Notes: generated by a model not told the origin, from the letters alone. Positions 43,000-51,709 are shown, numbered from the stretch's first letter. The stretch is DNA of 64,000 nucleotides from VRUE01 sp963764365 (GCA_963764365.1 CAVXSI010000017.1:1-64000), one strand, 5' to 3'. Numbers and translations: made by a program.

Positions 43000-44634
43000 C
43001 TAGGGACTGACAACGGCTGGCCGCGCGGCCTCGGGGAGGTCGTGCGGCTCGGCCCCCTCCTTCGGTGGAACCTGGCTCATCGCGTGCTCCGCGAGCGCGG
43101 TGATCGTCAGGCTCGGGTTGACGCCGACGTTGGCCGGCACCGCGGCGCCGTCGCAGACCAGCAGGTTCTCGTAGCCGAAGACCCGCTGGCGGGCGTCGAC
43201 GACGCCGTCTTCGGGACCGTGGCCGATCACGGCGCCGCCGAGGATGTGGGCGGTGGTCGGGATATTCAGGGTCGCCTCCATCGCCGAGCTCTGGGCGATC
43301 CCGCCGGTCCGCTTGGCGAGCCATTCCGCCGCCTCGTTGGCGACCGGGATGAAGGTCGGGTTCGGGCGCTCGGGGTCCTGTTCGGTCTGCAGCCGCACCT
43401 CGCCGTTGCGCTTCAGCCTCGGCCGCAGGGCGATCGCGTTGTCGAGCGTCTGCATCACCAGGACGATGATCGTCCGCCGCGACCAGCCCTTCGGCCAGAT
43501 CGTCTTCGCGAACCGCGCCGGGTGGCGGAGGATCTGCGCCAGCAGCTTCAGCGGTCGGGTCACCCGGCTGCCGTTGCCGACCAGCAGCGTGTAGAGGGTG
43601 CTCATCGAGTCGCCCGCCTCGCCGTAGGTGACGGTCTCGATGTGGGTGTGCGGGTCGGGGTAGATGCTGGAGGTGATCGCGACCCGCTTGGTCAGGTCCT
43701 CGGGGTAGTCCTCGGGCACGGTGACAGCGAGGATGCTCTCGCTGTTGGTGCGGACCAGCTCGCCGAGGCGGCCCGAGACCCGCGGCAGCGAGCCGCCGAG
43801 CCGGCAGCGCTGCAGCAGCTTGTTGGTCCCGAGCGCGCCGGCGGCGACGACGACCCCGCCGGCGGTCAGGCTGCGCCGCCCGCGCCGCGGCAGCAGGCCG
43901 GAGCGCTCGCTGGCGACCTCGTAGCCGTCGCTGCCGTCGGCGCCGCCGAGCGGTCGCACGTCGGTCACGGTGCGCTCCGGGATCACCTCGACGCCGGCCT
44001 GCTCGGCCAGCCAGAGGTAGTTCTTGACCAGCGTGTTCTTCGCCCCGTGCGGGCAGCCGACCATGCAGCGGCCGCACTGCATGCAGCCGGTGCGCTCCGG
44101 GCCGGCGCCTTCGAAGTAGGGGTCGGGGACGGTCTCGCCCGGGTTGTCGAGGTAGACCCCGACCGGAGTCTTGCGGTAGGTCTCGCCGACCCCCATCTCC
44201 TCGCCCATCTCGCGCAGCAGCTGGTCGGCTGGGTCGTCCTTGTCGTGGACGACGACGCCGAGCATCCGCTGCGCCGTCTCGTAGTGCGGGGCGAGGGTCG
44301 CCTGCCAGTCCTCGAGGTCGGCCCACTGCGGGTCCTCGAAGAACGGCGAGGGGGGGACGTAGAGCGTGTTGGCGTAGCCGAGGCTGCCGCCACCGACGCC
44401 GCAGCCGCTGACCACGGCGATGTCCTTGAAGGTGCTGAGCCGGAAGATGCCCTTCATCCCCAGCCGCGGCGCCCAGAAGTAGCGGCGCGAGTCCCAGGTC
44501 GAGCTGGGGAAGTCCTCGTCGCGGAAGCGCCGCCCGCACTCCAGCACGGCGACCGAGTAGCCCTTTTCGGCCAGCCGCAAAGCTGACACGGATCCGCCGA
44601 ACCCGGATCCAACGACTATCCAGTCGTAGTCCAC
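43000..44634 (-). CDS. GMC-family FAD oxidoreductase (cholesterol oxidase-like)
   Basis: 544 residues. N-terminal FAD fold DWIVVGSGFGGSVSALRLAE, SGCGVGGGSLGYANT and C-terminal LLVCDGAAVPANVGVNPSLT are present. A Cys-rich segment GCMQCGRCMVGCPHGAKNT (about residues 184-202) resembles a ferredoxin-like ligand set, known in some members of this subgroup. GTG 44634 follows a -10 box TAGGGT by 8 nt. A rubredoxin gene lies just upstream on the same strand and could pass electrons. Substrate is probably a hydrophobic alcohol or sterol, by inference. Confidence 0.87.
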   Translation of the reverse strand: MDYDWIVVGSGFGGSVSALRLAEKGYSVAVLECGRRFRDEDFPSSTWDSRRYFWAPRLGMKGIFRLSTFKDIAVVSGCGVGGGSLGYANTLYVPPSPFFEDPQWADLEDWQATLAPHYETAQRMLGVVVHDKDDPADQLLREMGEEMGVGETYRKTPVGVYLDNPGETVPDPYFEGAGPERTGCMQCGRCMVGCPHGAKNTLVKNYLWLAEQAGVEVIPERTVTDVRPLGGADGSDGYEVASERSGLLPRRGRRSLTAGGVVVAAGALGTNKLLQRCRLGGSLPRVSGRLGELVRTNSESILAVTVPEDYPEDLTKRVAITSSIYPDPHTHIETVTYGEAGDSMSTLYTLLVGNGSRVTRPLKLLAQILRHPARFAKTIWPKGWSRRTIIVLVMQTLDNAIALRPRLKRNGEVRLQTEQDPERPNPTFIPVANEAAEWLAKRTGGIAQSSAMEATLNIPTTAHILGGAVIGHGPEDGVVDARQRVFGYENLLVCDGAAVPANVGVNPSLTITALAEHAMSQVPPKEGAEPHDLPEAARPAVVSP

Positions 44635-44656
44635 GGTTCAAACCCTAACGCTGCTT

Positions 44657-44728
44657 CCGCGGGAGGCGCGGGGTTGGGTTCCCCTCCCGACGAGGGAGGG
44701 GTGCCCTGCCCCGCGACAGGACCCGCGG
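44657..44728 (-). repeat. Family B palindromic element, intergenic copy
   Basis: On the - strand: outer arms CCGCGGG / CCCGCGG, internal loop TCCTGTCG / CGCCT, stem CGGGG / CCCCG and hairpin CCCCTCCC-tcgtc-GGGAGGGG. Same layout as the copies inside rpsQ, rplE and rpsE, with compensatory base changes, but here it lies between genes. Confidence 0.8.
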
Positions 44729-44736
44729 CCGAGCCG

Positions 44737-44928
44737 TTAGGCCTCGCCCGGCTCCACCGGCCGGAAGTCCGTGGTGCGCGCCCCGCAGACCGGGCAGAAC
44801 CAGTCCTTGGGGATCTCCTCGAACGGGGTTCCGGGCGGAATGCCGCCGTCGGGATCGCCGATCTCCGGGTCGTAGATGAACCCGCAGCTCTCGCAGATCC
44901 AGAGGGTCGCTTCCTTGGTTGCGGTCAT
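44737..44928 (-). CDS. Rubredoxin-like protein
   Basis: 63 residues. Iron ligands CESC-GFIYDPEIGDPDGGIPPG and CPVC-GA form the rubredoxin fold, a one-electron carrier. ATG 44928 lies 6 nt after -10 box TAAGCT (complement 44935-44940). The family B element separates it from the GMC oxidoreductase. Confidence 0.94.
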   Translation of the reverse strand: MTATKEATLWICESCGFIYDPEIGDPDGGIPPGTPFEEIPKDWFCPVCGARTTDFRPVEPGEA

Positions 44929-44950
44929 GTCCGAAGCTTAGAGCGCGGCG

Positions 44951-45514
44951 CTATTTGCCGAAGCTGACCGCGACCGGCTCGCGGTCGCCGGCGTCCTCGA
45001 TCTCGAAGTAGTCGCGCGCGGTGAAGCCGCCCTGGTTGGCGACGATCGAGCCGGGGAACTGCTGGATCGCGGTGTTGTAGGACTTCACGTTGGAGTTGTA
45101 GATCCTCCGCGAGGCTTGGATTTCGTCCTCGAGCTGGGAGAGGTTGCGGCTCAGCTGCTGGAAGTTTTCCGTCGCTTTCAGCTGCGGATAGTTCTCGGCC
45201 ACCGCCCGCAGCCCGGCCAGGGCTCCGCTCAGGCCCTGCTCGGCCTTGGCCGTATCGCCGACGCTCTGCGCCGACATCGCCTCGGCCCGCGCCTGCGTCA
45301 CCTTCTCGAACACCTGGCTCTCGTGTGCGGCGTAGCCCTTGACCGTCTCGACCAGGTTCGGCACCAGGTCGTGGCGACGCTTCAGCTGCACGTCGATCCC
45401 GCTCCAGGACTCGTCGACCTGGTTGCGCTGCGAGATGATCGAGTTGCGCTTGGCGACGTAGTAGAGGACCGATCCGACGGCCAGCACCACGATCACGATC
45501 AGAACGATGACCAT
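44951..45514 (-). CDS. lemA: LemA-family membrane protein
   Basis: 187 residues. One N-terminal transmembrane helix (VIVLIVIVVLAVGSVLYYVA), then the coiled-coil LemA domain: RNQVDESWSGIDVQLKRRHD, LVPNLVETVKGYAAHE, EDEIQASRRIYNSNVKSYN. Function of LemA is unclear. ATG lies 6 nt after TAGGAT (complement 45521-45526). Confidence 0.92.
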   Translation of the reverse strand: MVIVLIVIVVLAVGSVLYYVAKRNSIISQRNQVDESWSGIDVQLKRRHDLVPNLVETVKGYAAHESQVFEKVTQARAEAMSAQSVGDTAKAEQGLSGALAGLRAVAENYPQLKATENFQQLSRNLSQLEDEIQASRRIYNSNVKSYNTAIQQFPGSIVANQGGFTARDYFEIEDAGDREPVAVSFGK

Positions 45515-45532
45515 GTACCCATCCTACCCCGC

Positions 45533-45590
45533 GGCCTGCAAACCGGCGCATCTCGGGGTCGTCGGCCCGCCTGGTTTTCGGCGGCGGATG
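45533..45590 (+). repeat. Shortened relative of the intercistronic element
   Basis: CGGCCTGCAAACCGGCGCAT and CGCCTGGTTTTCGG match the outer portions of the elements before rpsS and rplP (CGGCTGCAAACCGGCACTGG and CCAGTTTGGTTTTCG), but the conserved central hairpin is missing and replaced by a short GC-rich join. Confidence 0.5.
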
Positions 45591-45611
45591 GCATCTAAAT
45601 AGGATCGCGCC

Positions 45612-46292
45612 ATGGGCGCGAAGCAGGAAGCCGAGGGGTGGAGCGGGATCGTGCGTTCCTACGGCGAGCGGAACGGGCTGCGCTACGAGGAAGTCGGCGG
45701 GATCAACCCGGTCGACGGCCCGGTGGCGCTCTGCGTCGGCGGCTCGAACCGGCTGACCGGGCAGCTGGTCGAGGGCTTCTGGGGCTCCTCCTGCGATGCC
45801 GACGAGAAGGAGGCCGGCGGGCTGTTCGGCAAGGCGCTGCTGCCGACCGCGCTGCTGGCCAAGGCGCACATGCCGGACCTGGCCAAGGTCGTCCCCGCCT
45901 TCAACGTCGAGTCGATCGAGGGCCACGAGGTGGTCACCAAGCGCTTCGCCCGCAAGGTCGAGTTCGAGTCGATCGAGTTCAACCGGCGCTTCCAGGCGAC
46001 GGTCCCGAGCGACTACGACCCGGTCCAGCTGCGCGAGCTGTTCGGTCCCGGCTTCCTCGCCTGGACGACGACGATGACCGGCGAGGTCGACTTCGGCGTC
46101 AACGACCGCCAGCTCTGGTTCCTCTGGCACCTGCGCGAGCGCAGCGAGCCGGAACTCAAAGAAGCGCTGAAGAACGCCGGCCGGCTGTTCGCGCGGCTGC
46201 ACTACGAGATGGACGAGAGCGGGCTCCACGCCTACTCGCCCGGGCCCTGGCACGCCGGCCTGGCGCCGTTTCCCGACGCTCAGGCGGGGTAG
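45612..46292 (+). CDS. Uncharacterised protein next to lemA
   Basis: 226 residues, no signal peptide or membrane span. I do not recognise the family. Visible features: a Gly-rich N-terminal half (PVALCVGGSNRLTGQLVEGF), mixed charged strands (RKVEFESIEFNRRFQATVPS), a C-terminal helix (LKEALKNAGRLFARLHYEMD). ATG 45612 lies 6 nt after TAGGAT (45600-45605); lemA is divergent from it. Linkage to lemA hints at a shared membrane-related role but this is only context. Confidence 0.75.
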   Translation: MGAKQEAEGWSGIVRSYGERNGLRYEEVGGINPVDGPVALCVGGSNRLTGQLVEGFWGSSCDADEKEAGGLFGKALLPTALLAKAHMPDLAKVVPAFNVESIEGHEVVTKRFARKVEFESIEFNRRFQATVPSDYDPVQLRELFGPGFLAWTTTMTGEVDFGVNDRQLWFLWHLRERSEPELKEALKNAGRLFARLHYEMDESGLHAYSPGPWHAGLAPFPDAQAG

Positions 46293-46921
46293 TCGGGGTC
46301 ACCCGGGAGGACGACCCGGTGCTCCTCGGCGCTGCCGATCACCTTCGGCAGGATCGGCTCGACGGTGCTGCCGCGGTGCGCCGCGATCGCCTCGGCCGCG
46401 TTGCGGAACGGCCGCAGCGCCTCCAGTTGCTTGATCGTCGGGAAGGCGAGCGCGAGCCCGCCCGCCGCCTGCGCCTCGAGCGCCGTGCCCGGCTCGAACC
46501 AGCCGGCGTCGACGGTCTCGACCCCGTCCGGCTCGGGCGGCGTGTGCGCAGGCGCCAGGGCGAGGAAGAACCAGGCGTCGAAGCGCCGCGACACCACCTC
46601 GGGGGTGATCCAGCGCGAGAACAGCACCAGCTCCTCCTCGGCGCCCAGAGCGATCCCCGCCTCCTCCTCCAGCTCCCGCATCGCACAGGCCCGGTAGGCC
46701 GTCTCGTCCGCTCCGTCCTCGGGGTCAACGGCCCCACCGGGAAACACCCACACGCCCGGCATGAACTTAGCCCGCTCGGTCCGCTTCAGCAGCAGCACCT
46801 CCAACGCCCGGTCGGAATGCTTCCCGCCCCTTCTCAGCAGCACCACCGACGCCGCCGGCCGCGGCTCAGCTGGATCCCCAAGGTTCGGGGCCTCGGCAGG
46901 CCCGCGCTCTCTCCCGTCCAT
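46280..46921 (-). CDS. Nudix hydrolase
   Basis: 213 residues. A Nudix box with a slightly long form, GGAVDPEDGADETAYRACAM followed by RELEEEAGI, starts at about residue 61. These enzymes cut nucleoside diphosphates linked to another group; substrate not evident. It overlaps the end of the opposite-strand gene by 13 nt. Confidence 0.9.
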   Translation of the reverse strand: MDGRERGPAEAPNLGDPAEPRPAASVVLLRRGGKHSDRALEVLLLKRTERAKFMPGVWVFPGGAVDPEDGADETAYRACAMRELEEEAGIALGAEEELVLFSRWITPEVVSRRFDAWFFLALAPAHTPPEPDGVETVDAGWFEPGTALEAQAAGGLALAFPTIKQLEALRPFRNAAEAIAAHRGSTVEPILPKVIGSAEEHRVVLPGDPDYPA

Positions 46922-46937
46922 TCACCCAGCGTAACTC

Positions 46938-47086
46938 GGGCGGGAGGCGGTGGGTGGGGGGTGTCCTCCGCCAGCGCGGAGTCTGCGGAGGGCAAGGCCT
47001 CGCCTCTTCTGGCGCTTCCGTCCCGCCGCCCGGAGCAGATCGCAGCGCCAGGAGGACACCCCCCACCCACCGACAGGACCCGCCCG
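46938..47086. repeat. Large family B palindromic element between the Nudix gene and bioA
   Basis: On the - strand: outer arms CGGGCGGG / CCCGCCCG, internal loop TCCTGTCG / CGCCT as in the rpsQ copy, then a long perfect stem GTGGGTGGGGGGTGTCC and partner. The centre (about 46978-47050) has GCGCCAG / CTGGCGC pairing. It fills nearly the whole 166-bp gap. Confidence 0.72.
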
Positions 47087-47087
47087 C

Positions 47088-48410
47088 CTATGCGGTTTGA
47101 GCAACGGAAGCCGAGGAGACCCGTATCGAGGCCGGTGCCGCCTGGATCGCCTCGGCGACGATTTCGACCAGCCGCCTCAGCTCCCCCTCGGAGATCGAGA
47201 GCGGTGGCATCAGCACGACGACGTCGCCGAGCGGCCGCACGATCGCCCCCCGCGCCCGCGCCTCCAGTGTCACCCGGTGTCCCAGTCGCAGGTCCGGGTC
47301 GTGGGCGCCGAGGTCGATCCCGACCATGAAGCCGCGCCGGCGCACCTCCGCCACCTCGGGCATCGTCTCGACGACCGCGAGCAGCTCGCTGAGCAGGGCG
47401 ATCTTCGGCTGCAGCCGCTCGATCGTCCGCTCTCGCTCGAAGGTGTCGAGGCTGGCCAGCGCCGCCGCGCAGGCGAGCGGGTTGCCGGTGTAGGTGTGGC
47501 CGTGGAAGAAGGTGCGCCGCTCGGCCGGCTCGCCGAGGAAGCCCTCGTAGATCCGCTCGGTGGCCAGCGTCGCGGCGAGCGGCAGGTAGCCGCCGGTCAG
47601 GCCCTTGGCGACGCAGAGAAGGTCCGGGGCGACCTCCTCATGCTCGCAGGCGAACATCGTCCCGGTGCGGCCGAAGCCGGTCGCCACCTCGTCGCAGATC
47701 AGCAGCAGGCCGAAGCGGTCGCAGAGCTCGCGCACCGCCCGCAGGTAGCCGGGCGGGTGGACCAGCATCCCGGCCGCCCCCTGGACCAGCGGCTCGACGA
47801 TCACCGCGGCGATCTCCTCCTCGTGGCAGGCGAGCACCCGCTCGAGGTCGGCGGCGTCGCCGGGCTCGGTCGCGTGGGTCTGGAACAGCAGCGGCCGGTA
47901 GGCGGCGTGGAAGCCGTCGATGCCGCCGACCGAGATCGAGCCGATCGTGTCGCCGTGGTAGGCGTCGCGGAGGTGGACGAAGGAGGTGCGGCGGGCGTGC
48001 TGGCCGCCGCGCTGCTGCTGGTACTGGAAGGCCATCTTCAGCGCGATCTCGACCGCGGTCGAGCCCGACTCCGAGTAGAAGACGCGCGAGAGCCCGTCCG
48101 GCGCCAGCTCGACCAGCCGCGCCGCCAGCTCGGCGGCGCCGGGGTGGGAGAGGCCGAGCATCGTCGAGTGGGCGACCCTGTCGAGCTGCTCGCGCACGGC
48201 CGCGTCGATGCCGGGGTGGCGGTGCCCGTGGACGTTGCACCACAGCGACGAGACCCCGTCGATGTAGCGCCGGCCCTCGCTGTCGATCAGCTGCGAGCCC
48301 TCGGCCCTCTCGATCATCAGGGGCTCTTCCTCGACCCAGCCCTGCTGCTGGGTGAACGGGTGCCAGAGATGGTCGCGATCGAGCTGCGCGGGATTCGCCG
48401 ACATCGCCAC
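47088..48410 (-). CDS. bioA: Adenosylmethionine-8-amino-7-oxononanoate aminotransferase
   Basis: 440 residues. PLP-dependent step of biotin synthesis that makes DAPA. HLWHPFTQQQGW at the N-terminus, LWCNVHGHRHP, YHGDTIGSISVGG and the PLP lysine in CVAKGLTGGYLP (about residue 270) are present. GTG 48410 lies 7 nt after -10 box TAAGGT; ATG 48404 is the other option. It is separated from bioBFD by a regulator-efflux pair. Confidence 0.94.
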   Translation of the reverse strand: MAMSANPAQLDRDHLWHPFTQQQGWVEEEPLMIERAEGSQLIDSEGRRYIDGVSSLWCNVHGHRHPGIDAAVREQLDRVAHSTMLGLSHPGAAELAARLVELAPDGLSRVFYSESGSTAVEIALKMAFQYQQQRGGQHARRTSFVHLRDAYHGDTIGSISVGGIDGFHAAYRPLLFQTHATEPGDAADLERVLACHEEEIAAVIVEPLVQGAAGMLVHPPGYLRAVRELCDRFGLLLICDEVATGFGRTGTMFACEHEEVAPDLLCVAKGLTGGYLPLAATLATERIYEGFLGEPAERRTFFHGHTYTGNPLACAAALASLDTFERERTIERLQPKIALLSELLAVVETMPEVAEVRRRGFMVGIDLGAHDPDLRLGHRVTLEARARGAIVRPLGDVVVLMPPLSISEGELRRLVEIVAEAIQAAPASIRVSSASVAQTA

Positions 48411-48547
48411 GACCCCGACCTTAGATCCCCCCGCGGCCGGAAACCCCCGCAACGATCCCGCCCCCTGGATCTTGCGGCGAGTTTTCCTGCTCGCTGCGCG
48501 GGGCCACGCGAACTCGGGCGTGACCAGGCGTGATGTGCATCACACGA

Positions 48548-48575
48548 ACAACTATTTCGATGGGGAAATAGTTGT
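48548..48575. promoter_or_regulatory. MarR-type operator upstream of the regulator gene
   Basis: Perfect inverted repeat ACAACTATTTC-gatggg-GAAATAGTTGT. It is AT-rich in a GC-rich setting and lies 21 bp before ATG 48597, over the likely -35 region (TTGTGC). A second short palindrome TGATG-tg-CATCA lies at about 48531-48542. Confidence 0.7.
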
Positions 48576-48596
48576 GCTTGTGCAACGATTACGGAC

Positions 48597-49115
48597 ATGC
48601 AAGCGAGTGACATCGCGACGACCGCCGTGGTGGGGACGGCGGAGAAGGACACGGCGGCGAAGCTGAGCGCGCTGCTGCGCCACCTCTTCCTCTACGACCG
48701 CGGCAACCAGCTGCGGGTGATCGAGGAGTGCGGACTCTCGCTGACCCAGTGCAAGGCGCTGCTCGAGTTGGGAGGGCTCGGCGAAGAGACCGAGGCGAAG
48801 CAGGTCAGCGACCTGGCCGAGACCTTCGGCGTCTCGGTGCCCTCGATGAGCCGTGCGGTAGACGCCCTGGTCAGGGAGCGGCTTGCGACTCGGGTCGAGG
48901 ATCCCGAGGACCGGCGCGTGCGCCGGGTCGAGATCACGGCGAAGGGCAGAGAGCTGGTCCACACGCTGCTCGTCGTCCGCCAGGCGGGGATGGAGTCGTT
49001 CGCCGAGAGCCTCAGCGCCGCCCAGCGGCGCAAGCTCGACGCCGCGGTCGACTCGCTGATGGACAGGGAGGACATTGCCGAGACCTATGAACACCTGAGG
49101 GGAGTCAAAGCTTGA
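48597..49115 (+). CDS. MarR-family transcriptional regulator
   Basis: 172 residues. Winged helix: LSLTQCKALLELGGLG, VSDLAETFGVSVPSMSRAVD, LVRERLATRVEDPEDRRVRR (the DxRxxR wing). It overlaps the downstream MFS exporter by 4 nt, so it probably represses both through the palindrome at 48548-48575. Confidence 0.93.
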   Translation: MQASDIATTAVVGTAEKDTAAKLSALLRHLFLYDRGNQLRVIEECGLSLTQCKALLELGGLGEETEAKQVSDLAETFGVSVPSMSRAVDALVRERLATRVEDPEDRRVRRVEITAKGRELVHTLLVVRQAGMESFAESLSAAQRRKLDAAVDSLMDREDIAETYEHLRGVKA

Positions 49116-50617
49116 CCCGTTACCGCCACCTGATCACCGACGAAAATCGCAAGTGGTGGACGCTCGGTGCGATGTGCTTCGCGCTGTTCATGATCATGCT
49201 CGACAACACCGTCGTCAACGTGGCCCTGCCGTCGATCCAGCGCGATCTCGGCGCCTCGATCTCCGGCCTCGAGTGGACGATCAACGGCTACACGCTCTCC
49301 TTCGCGGTGCTGCTCGCGACCGGCGGCCGGCTCGGCGACATCTTCGGCCGTCGCCGCATGTTCCTGACCGGCGTCGTCATCTTCGCCCTTTCCTCGGCGA
49401 CGGCCGGCTTCGCCGCCGGTCCGACCGACCTGGTGATCAGCCGGGTCATGCAGGGCGTCGGCGCGGCGCTGATGATGCCCGGCACGCTCTCGATCATCAC
49501 CGACGCCTTCCCCGCCCACGAGCGCGGCAAGGCGATGGGCACCTGGGCCGGCGTCTCGGCCCTGGCGCTGGCGATCGGCCCGGTCCTCGGCGGCTTCCTC
49601 ACCGAGCACGTCAGCTGGCGGGCGATCTTCTACCTCAACATCCCGGTGGCGATCGCGGCGGTGACCGCGACCCTGTTCGCGGTGCGCGAGTCGCGCGACA
49701 CGACGGTCGGCCGCGAGGTCGACTACCTCGGCGTCGCCACCCTGACCGCCAGCCTCACCGCCCTGGTCCTCGCCCTGGTCGAGGCCAACAGCTGGGGCTG
49801 GGGCTCGCCGGCGATCGTCGGCCTGCTGGCCGGCTCGGTGCTCGGCGGCATCGCCTTCGTCCTCGTCGAGCAGCGCGTCAAGGCGCCGGTGGTCGAGTTT
49901 CGCTTCTTCGCCGATCGCAACTTCCTCGGCGCGGTGGTCGTCGCCCTGATCATCACCTTCGCGATGATGGGCGTCTTCTTCTTCCTCGCTCTCTATATGC
50001 AGGACATCCTCCGCTACTCGCCGCTGCAGGCGGGGGTGAGGTTTCTGCCCTCGACGCTGATGATCGTCGGCGTCGCGCCGGTCGCGGGCCGGCTCGCCGA
50101 CCGCTTCGGCCCGCGCTGGCTGATCGTCGCCGGGTTGCTGATCCTGACCGCGTCGCTCTACACCTTCACGGGCATCGCCGTGAACTCCAGCTACCTCGAC
50201 CTGCTGCCCGGCTTCATGCTGCTCGGCATCGGCATCGCGCTGACGATGTCGCCGATGACCAGCGCCGCGATGAACGCGGTCGCGGTTCAGAAAGCGGGTG
50301 TCGCCTCGGGCGTGCTGTCGATGTTCCGCATGGTCGGCGGCAGCCTCGGCGTCGCCGTCACCGGCGCGATCTTTCAGGCCTCGGTGGGCGGCAGCACGTT
50401 CGAAACCGCAGCCCCGCAGCAGTTCGTCAGCGGCCTCAGCGACGCGATGTGGGTCTCCGCCGCGGTGACCGTGATCGGCGCGCTGGTCGCCGCCGCGACG
50501 ATCCGCGCCAAGCCGGGTGCCAAGCGAGTCAGCCCCGAGGCGGCCGAGGCCGCCGTCAACCCCGGCGGCTCCGAGCTGGCGGCCGCCGAGGAGGCGTTCC
50601 CCGAGCCGGTCGGCTGA
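49112..50617 (+). CDS. MFS multidrug efflux transporter (DHA2, 14 TMS, EmrB/QacA type)
   Basis: 501 residues, about 14 transmembrane helices. LDNTVVNVALPSIQRDLGAS and GGRLGDIFGRRRMF (motif A), plus VLGGFLTEHVSWRAIFYLN (motif C region) are typical of DHA2 proton-drug antiporters. Co-transcribed with the MarR regulator. Substrates unknown. Confidence 0.93.
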   Translation: MTRYRHLITDENRKWWTLGAMCFALFMIMLDNTVVNVALPSIQRDLGASISGLEWTINGYTLSFAVLLATGGRLGDIFGRRRMFLTGVVIFALSSATAGFAAGPTDLVISRVMQGVGAALMMPGTLSIITDAFPAHERGKAMGTWAGVSALALAIGPVLGGFLTEHVSWRAIFYLNIPVAIAAVTATLFAVRESRDTTVGREVDYLGVATLTASLTALVLALVEANSWGWGSPAIVGLLAGSVLGGIAFVLVEQRVKAPVVEFRFFADRNFLGAVVVALIITFAMMGVFFFLALYMQDILRYSPLQAGVRFLPSTLMIVGVAPVAGRLADRFGPRWLIVAGLLILTASLYTFTGIAVNSSYLDLLPGFMLLGIGIALTMSPMTSAAMNAVAVQKAGVASGVLSMFRMVGGSLGVAVTGAIFQASVGGSTFETAAPQQFVSGLSDAMWVSAAVTVIGALVAAATIRAKPGAKRVSPEAAEAAVNPGGSELAAAEEAFPEPVG

Positions 50618-50627
50618 GCGGGGCGCG

Positions 50628-50666
50628 GTGACGAGTTGTTCTCGCATAGCGAGAACAACTCGTCAC
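50628..50666. terminator. Bidirectional terminator hairpin between the MFS gene and bioD
   Basis: Perfect 18-bp stem GTGACGAGTTGTTCTCGC / GCGAGAACAACTCGTCAC with loop ATA. The right arm contains the bioD stop codon. Confidence 0.85.
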
Positions 50667-51563
50667 ACGGCAAGCGCGGGCCAGGTTCCGGGCTCGTTCA
50701 GGTCGAGGTGCGGCAGCACCTCGACCTGGACATCGCCCAGCGCGGCGATCGTCTCGCGGTTCGAGCGCTCGATCTCGTCCGGCTCGTCCGGCCACGGGGT
50801 GAGGACGACCGCCGCCACTTCGAGGCCGACGGCCCGCGCCGCCTCGAGCGTCAGCAGCGTGTGGTTGATCGTCCCGAGGCCCGCGGAGGCGGCGACGACC
50901 ACGGGGAGTCCCAAGGGCGACTGCGAAATCGCGGACGAGGTAGCCGGGCGCCAGCGGCACCAACAGCCCGCCGACTCCCTCGCAGACCAACGCGTCGGCC
51001 CCATCGGCCGCCGCCCGGGCCGCACCGAGCAGCCGCTGCGGCGAGATCGCCTCGCCGGCCAGTGCCGCGGCGAGATGCGGCGACATCGGCCGCCCGTAGC
51101 GGTAAGGCGCGACCTCCTCGTCCCTCTGCCCGCTCCCCGCAGCCACCCGCAGCGCCTCATGGTCCGGTCGATGGGCCGCATTCCTACCTGCCACGCGGGA
51201 ATGCGCCCCATCGACCGGACCCGCGCTCGCCCCATCGACCGGACCCGCGCTCGGCCCATCGACCGGACCCGCGCTCGGCCCATCGACCGGACCCGCGCTC
51301 GGCCCATCGACCGGACCCGCGCTCGGCCCATCGACCGGACCCGCGCTCGGCCCATCGACCGGACCCGCGCTCGGCCCATCGACCGGACCGGTGGCTGGAC
51401 CATCGTCCTGCCCGCCGACCGGGCCCCTGGAGGCGAATTCGTCCAGTCCGGTCACCGCCGGCTTGAAGACGGCGACGCTCGCTCCGCTCGCGGCCAACGT
51501 CCTGGCGATCGCCGCGGCGACGACGGTCTTGCCGACCCCCGTGCCCGTCCCGGTTATGAACAC
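50663..51563 (-). CDS. bioD: Dethiobiotin synthetase with tandem-repeat insertion and apparent frameshift
   Basis: 299 residues if one +1 shift is corrected. N-terminal P-loop FITGTGTGVGKTVVAA and FKPAVTGLDE are BioD; it forms the ureido ring of dethiobiotin. Between FASRGPV and HEALRVAAG lies an inserted region of ~70 residues made of GPSAGPVD repeats plus a palindrome. After LVRDFAVAL the frame breaks at 50910-50912: CTTGGGACT should be CTGGGACT to give GLPVVVAASAGLGTINHTLL. GTG 51563 or GTG 51638 is the start. Activity is doubtful unless the shift is a sequencing error. Confidence 0.82.
51164..51400 (-). repeat. Palindrome plus eight 24-bp tandem repeats inside bioD
   Basis: CATCGACCGGACC occurs at 51209, 51233, 51257, 51281, 51305, 51329, 51353 and 51377, exactly 24 bp apart. 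The first copy is the right arm of a hairpin whose left arm GGTCCGGTCGATGGG starts near 51164, with inner stem GCATTCC / GGAATGC. All units are multiples of three and read in frame. Confidence 0.9.
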
Positions 51564-51709
51564 GCCGCCAGGGCCCGCGTGGCTCTGCGCGTCCAGCGAG
51601 CGCGCAGCGCGAGTTCCTCGGTCGGTCGGCCTGCTCACGTTCGACGACTGTACGCTCGCCTCTCCCGCCCCGTGCGCCCACCGATCTGCTCGGCCATGCA
51701 CGTCGAAGG

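Noticed and set aside
50905..50915. Programmed +1 frameshifting at CTTG as the definite explanation
   Set aside because: The same CTTGGGA or CTTGGC strings occur in frame in rplC, rpmD and rplO with no shift, so the motif alone does not cause it; kept only as a hypothesis.
51209..51389. Possible CRISPR array
   Set aside because: The 24-bp units are directly adjacent with no spacers and lie in frame within bioD; they are a tandem repeat.
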